From positions 1-6,362 of the forward strand of contig CAJTOT010000006.1 of NCBI GenBank assembly GCA_910577935.1: DNA of 6,362 nt. The letters are read 5' to 3'. Shown here in pieces: positions 5,434-6,362 of this stretch. Numbering within the stretch: position 1 is the first letter of the stretch; the number at the start of each line of letters is the position of its first letter. The stretch comes from an uncultured Hungatella sp. (GTDB lineage: Bacteria; Bacillota; Clostridia; Lachnospirales; Lachnospiraceae). Position numbers and translations under genes: made by a program. Under the pieces are notes generated by a model. That model made no database searches. It was not told the origin of the DNA and saw only the letters and a program-made list of their open reading frames with translations.

Positions 5434-6362
5434 ATGAAAAAAAGTGTTGAAAGTCTGTTAAAATCTTTTTCACTCCGGGCGATTATTATGATTTTTTGCT
5501 CCTCCTTTATTTTGCTGGTCATATCTGTCTCTGCCATTTTTTACTTTACAGGAACCCGCCATATGAGCGGCATGATCCGCCAGAACGCCATGGACCTCAC
5601 CAGGCAGGCCACCGAAAATCTCAGCCGCAAATTAGAACGGCTTCATCAGTCCGCTGTCAATTCCGTCACTCATTCTCTTCTTTTTCTCAGAATGAATCAG
5701 AATATGGAGGCTGGGCTGGAGCCTGTCTCCGCCAAAAATTACACGCTCCTGGCCGCCGGCATCCAGGAGTTTGTGGCACAAAATCATCCGGATATCAGCA
5801 CTGCCATACTGATGCTCTCCAACAATTCCATCGTTCTGACCGTGTCCGACTACGGCGGAATCCTCCGGTGGCGGCAGCCGGACTATTCTGCCTTGTACGA
5901 TGCCTTTTCTTCTTCTGAGCTCACATGGATCGGCAAAGATACCGCCGCGGAATTTATCGGCACCGACGCGGCGGTTCCCCAGATCGGCCTCATACAGATG
6001 CTTGGCACGGAATCTTCTCCTCTCCACGGGCTGCTCTACATCGGCTTTTCCGATCAGGCTATCGAAAAAGAGCTGGACTGTTATCACGTGACCAACTCCA
6101 ACTTTTTCACGATTGCCCGAGGAGGAAAATTTCTTTTCCTCTCCGGGGAGGATTCTCCTTTTGCCGGCCTGTCCCGGCTTGCTGTTCCTCCGGACACCGG
6201 AAATGCCGTCTCTCTTTTTAACCTGGAGGACTTCTGCGCCCTGTATTCTCCCATGTCTGTCCCGGATCTTTCCATTGTGGCGCTGATTCCCGGAGAGGAA
6301 CTGTTTCTGGACAATGCCAGATTTTCTTCTGTTCTCCTTGCAGAATCCGCGGCAGCTGTGGG
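5434..6362 (+). CDS. Membrane sensor of a YesM-type histidine kinase or membrane AraC regulator, N-terminal part
   Basis: The frame is open from ATG 5434 to the window end: 309 codons, no stop. Residues 1-12 are a short basic cytoplasmic start, and residues 13-38 form a strong membrane segment (LRAIIMIFCSSFILLVISVSA region). Residues of about 40-295 form a large extracellular domain, starting with the long helix NAMDLTRQATENLSRKLERL that opens Cache-type sensor domains. Just before the window edge PGEELFLDNARFSSVLLAESA resembles the entry to the second membrane segment. This layout is typical of YesM/LytS-family sensor kinases (followed by HAMP and His_kinase domains) and also of membrane-bound AraC regulators; the deciding output domain lies outside. 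AGGGGG at 5418-5423 lies 10 nt before the ATG. Its divergent position next to a sugar importer suggests that it senses the transported glycan or a product and activates the operon. Confidence 0.88.
   Translation, partial: MKKSVESLLKSFSLRAIIMIFCSSFILLVISVSAIFYFTGTRHMSGMIRQNAMDLTRQATENLSRKLERLHQSAVNSVTHSLLFLRMNQNMEAGLEPVSAKNYTLLAAGIQEFVAQNHPDISTAILMLSNNSIVLTVSDYGGILRWRQPDYSALYDAFSSSELTWIGKDTAAEFIGTDAAVPQIGLIQMLGTESSPLHGLLYIGFSDQAIEKELDCYHVTNSNFFTIARGGKFLFLSGEDSPFAGLSRLAVPPDTGNAVSLFNLEDFCALYSPMSVPDLSIVALIPGEELFLDNARFSSVLLAESAAAV

Noticed and set aside
5632..6087. A 151-codon open frame on the minus strand
   Set aside because: It is antisense to the sensor gene, which has a promoter, a membrane segment and an unbroken frame; no domain or binding site is seen in the antisense frame.

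Overview
The window looks like part of a Clostridia chromosome, most likely a gut Lachnospiraceae-type Firmicute of moderate GC. The signs are strong AGGAG-type ribosome binding sites, a perfect sigma-A type promoter, a lipoprotein ABC sugar-binding protein with a Gly/Ser-rich linker, and a membrane sensor of the YesM type. This taxonomic call is inference from style, not from a marker gene.

Layout: (1) Positions 2-322, plus strand: the C-terminal part of a tyrosine recombinase, cut by the window edge. (2) Positions 323-509: a convergent intergenic gap with two hairpins; the larger one (385-430) probably terminates transcription from both sides. (3) Positions 510-5252, minus strand: a tightly packed four-gene unit read right to left. 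It encodes two carbohydrate ABC permeases (5252-4368 and 4363-3521, 4 nt apart), an extracellular sugar-binding lipoprotein (3406-1946), and a 453-residue FG-GAP/beta-propeller protein with no signal peptide that resembles rhamnogalacturonan lyases of family PL11 (YesW/YesX-like). A 34-codon ORF that looks like the tail of a dehydrogenase lies across the end of the binding-protein gene. (4) Positions 5253-5433: a divergent control region with a consensus promoter facing right. (5) Positions 5434 to the window end, plus strand: the sensor half of a membrane regulator, cut by the edge before its output domain.

Together the genes describe a glycan-fragment uptake and breakdown locus. The membrane sensor would detect an external sugar and, directly or through a partner beyond the window, switch on the divergent operon. 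The lipoprotein captures the oligosaccharide, the two permeases import it using an ATPase encoded elsewhere, and the cytosolic propeller protein may cleave it. The arrangement recalls the yesMN-yesOPQ-yesWX cluster of Bacillus subtilis, which handles rhamnogalacturonan fragments, but the actual substrate here cannot be read from the sequence.

The least ordinary points are the leaderless, shortened PL11-like protein, the dehydrogenase-like remnant fused out of frame to the binding-protein 3' end, three decapeptide repeats in the lipoprotein linker, and a 3 x 10-bp tandem repeat just upstream of the lipoprotein gene. No clearly new defence or mobile system is visible.
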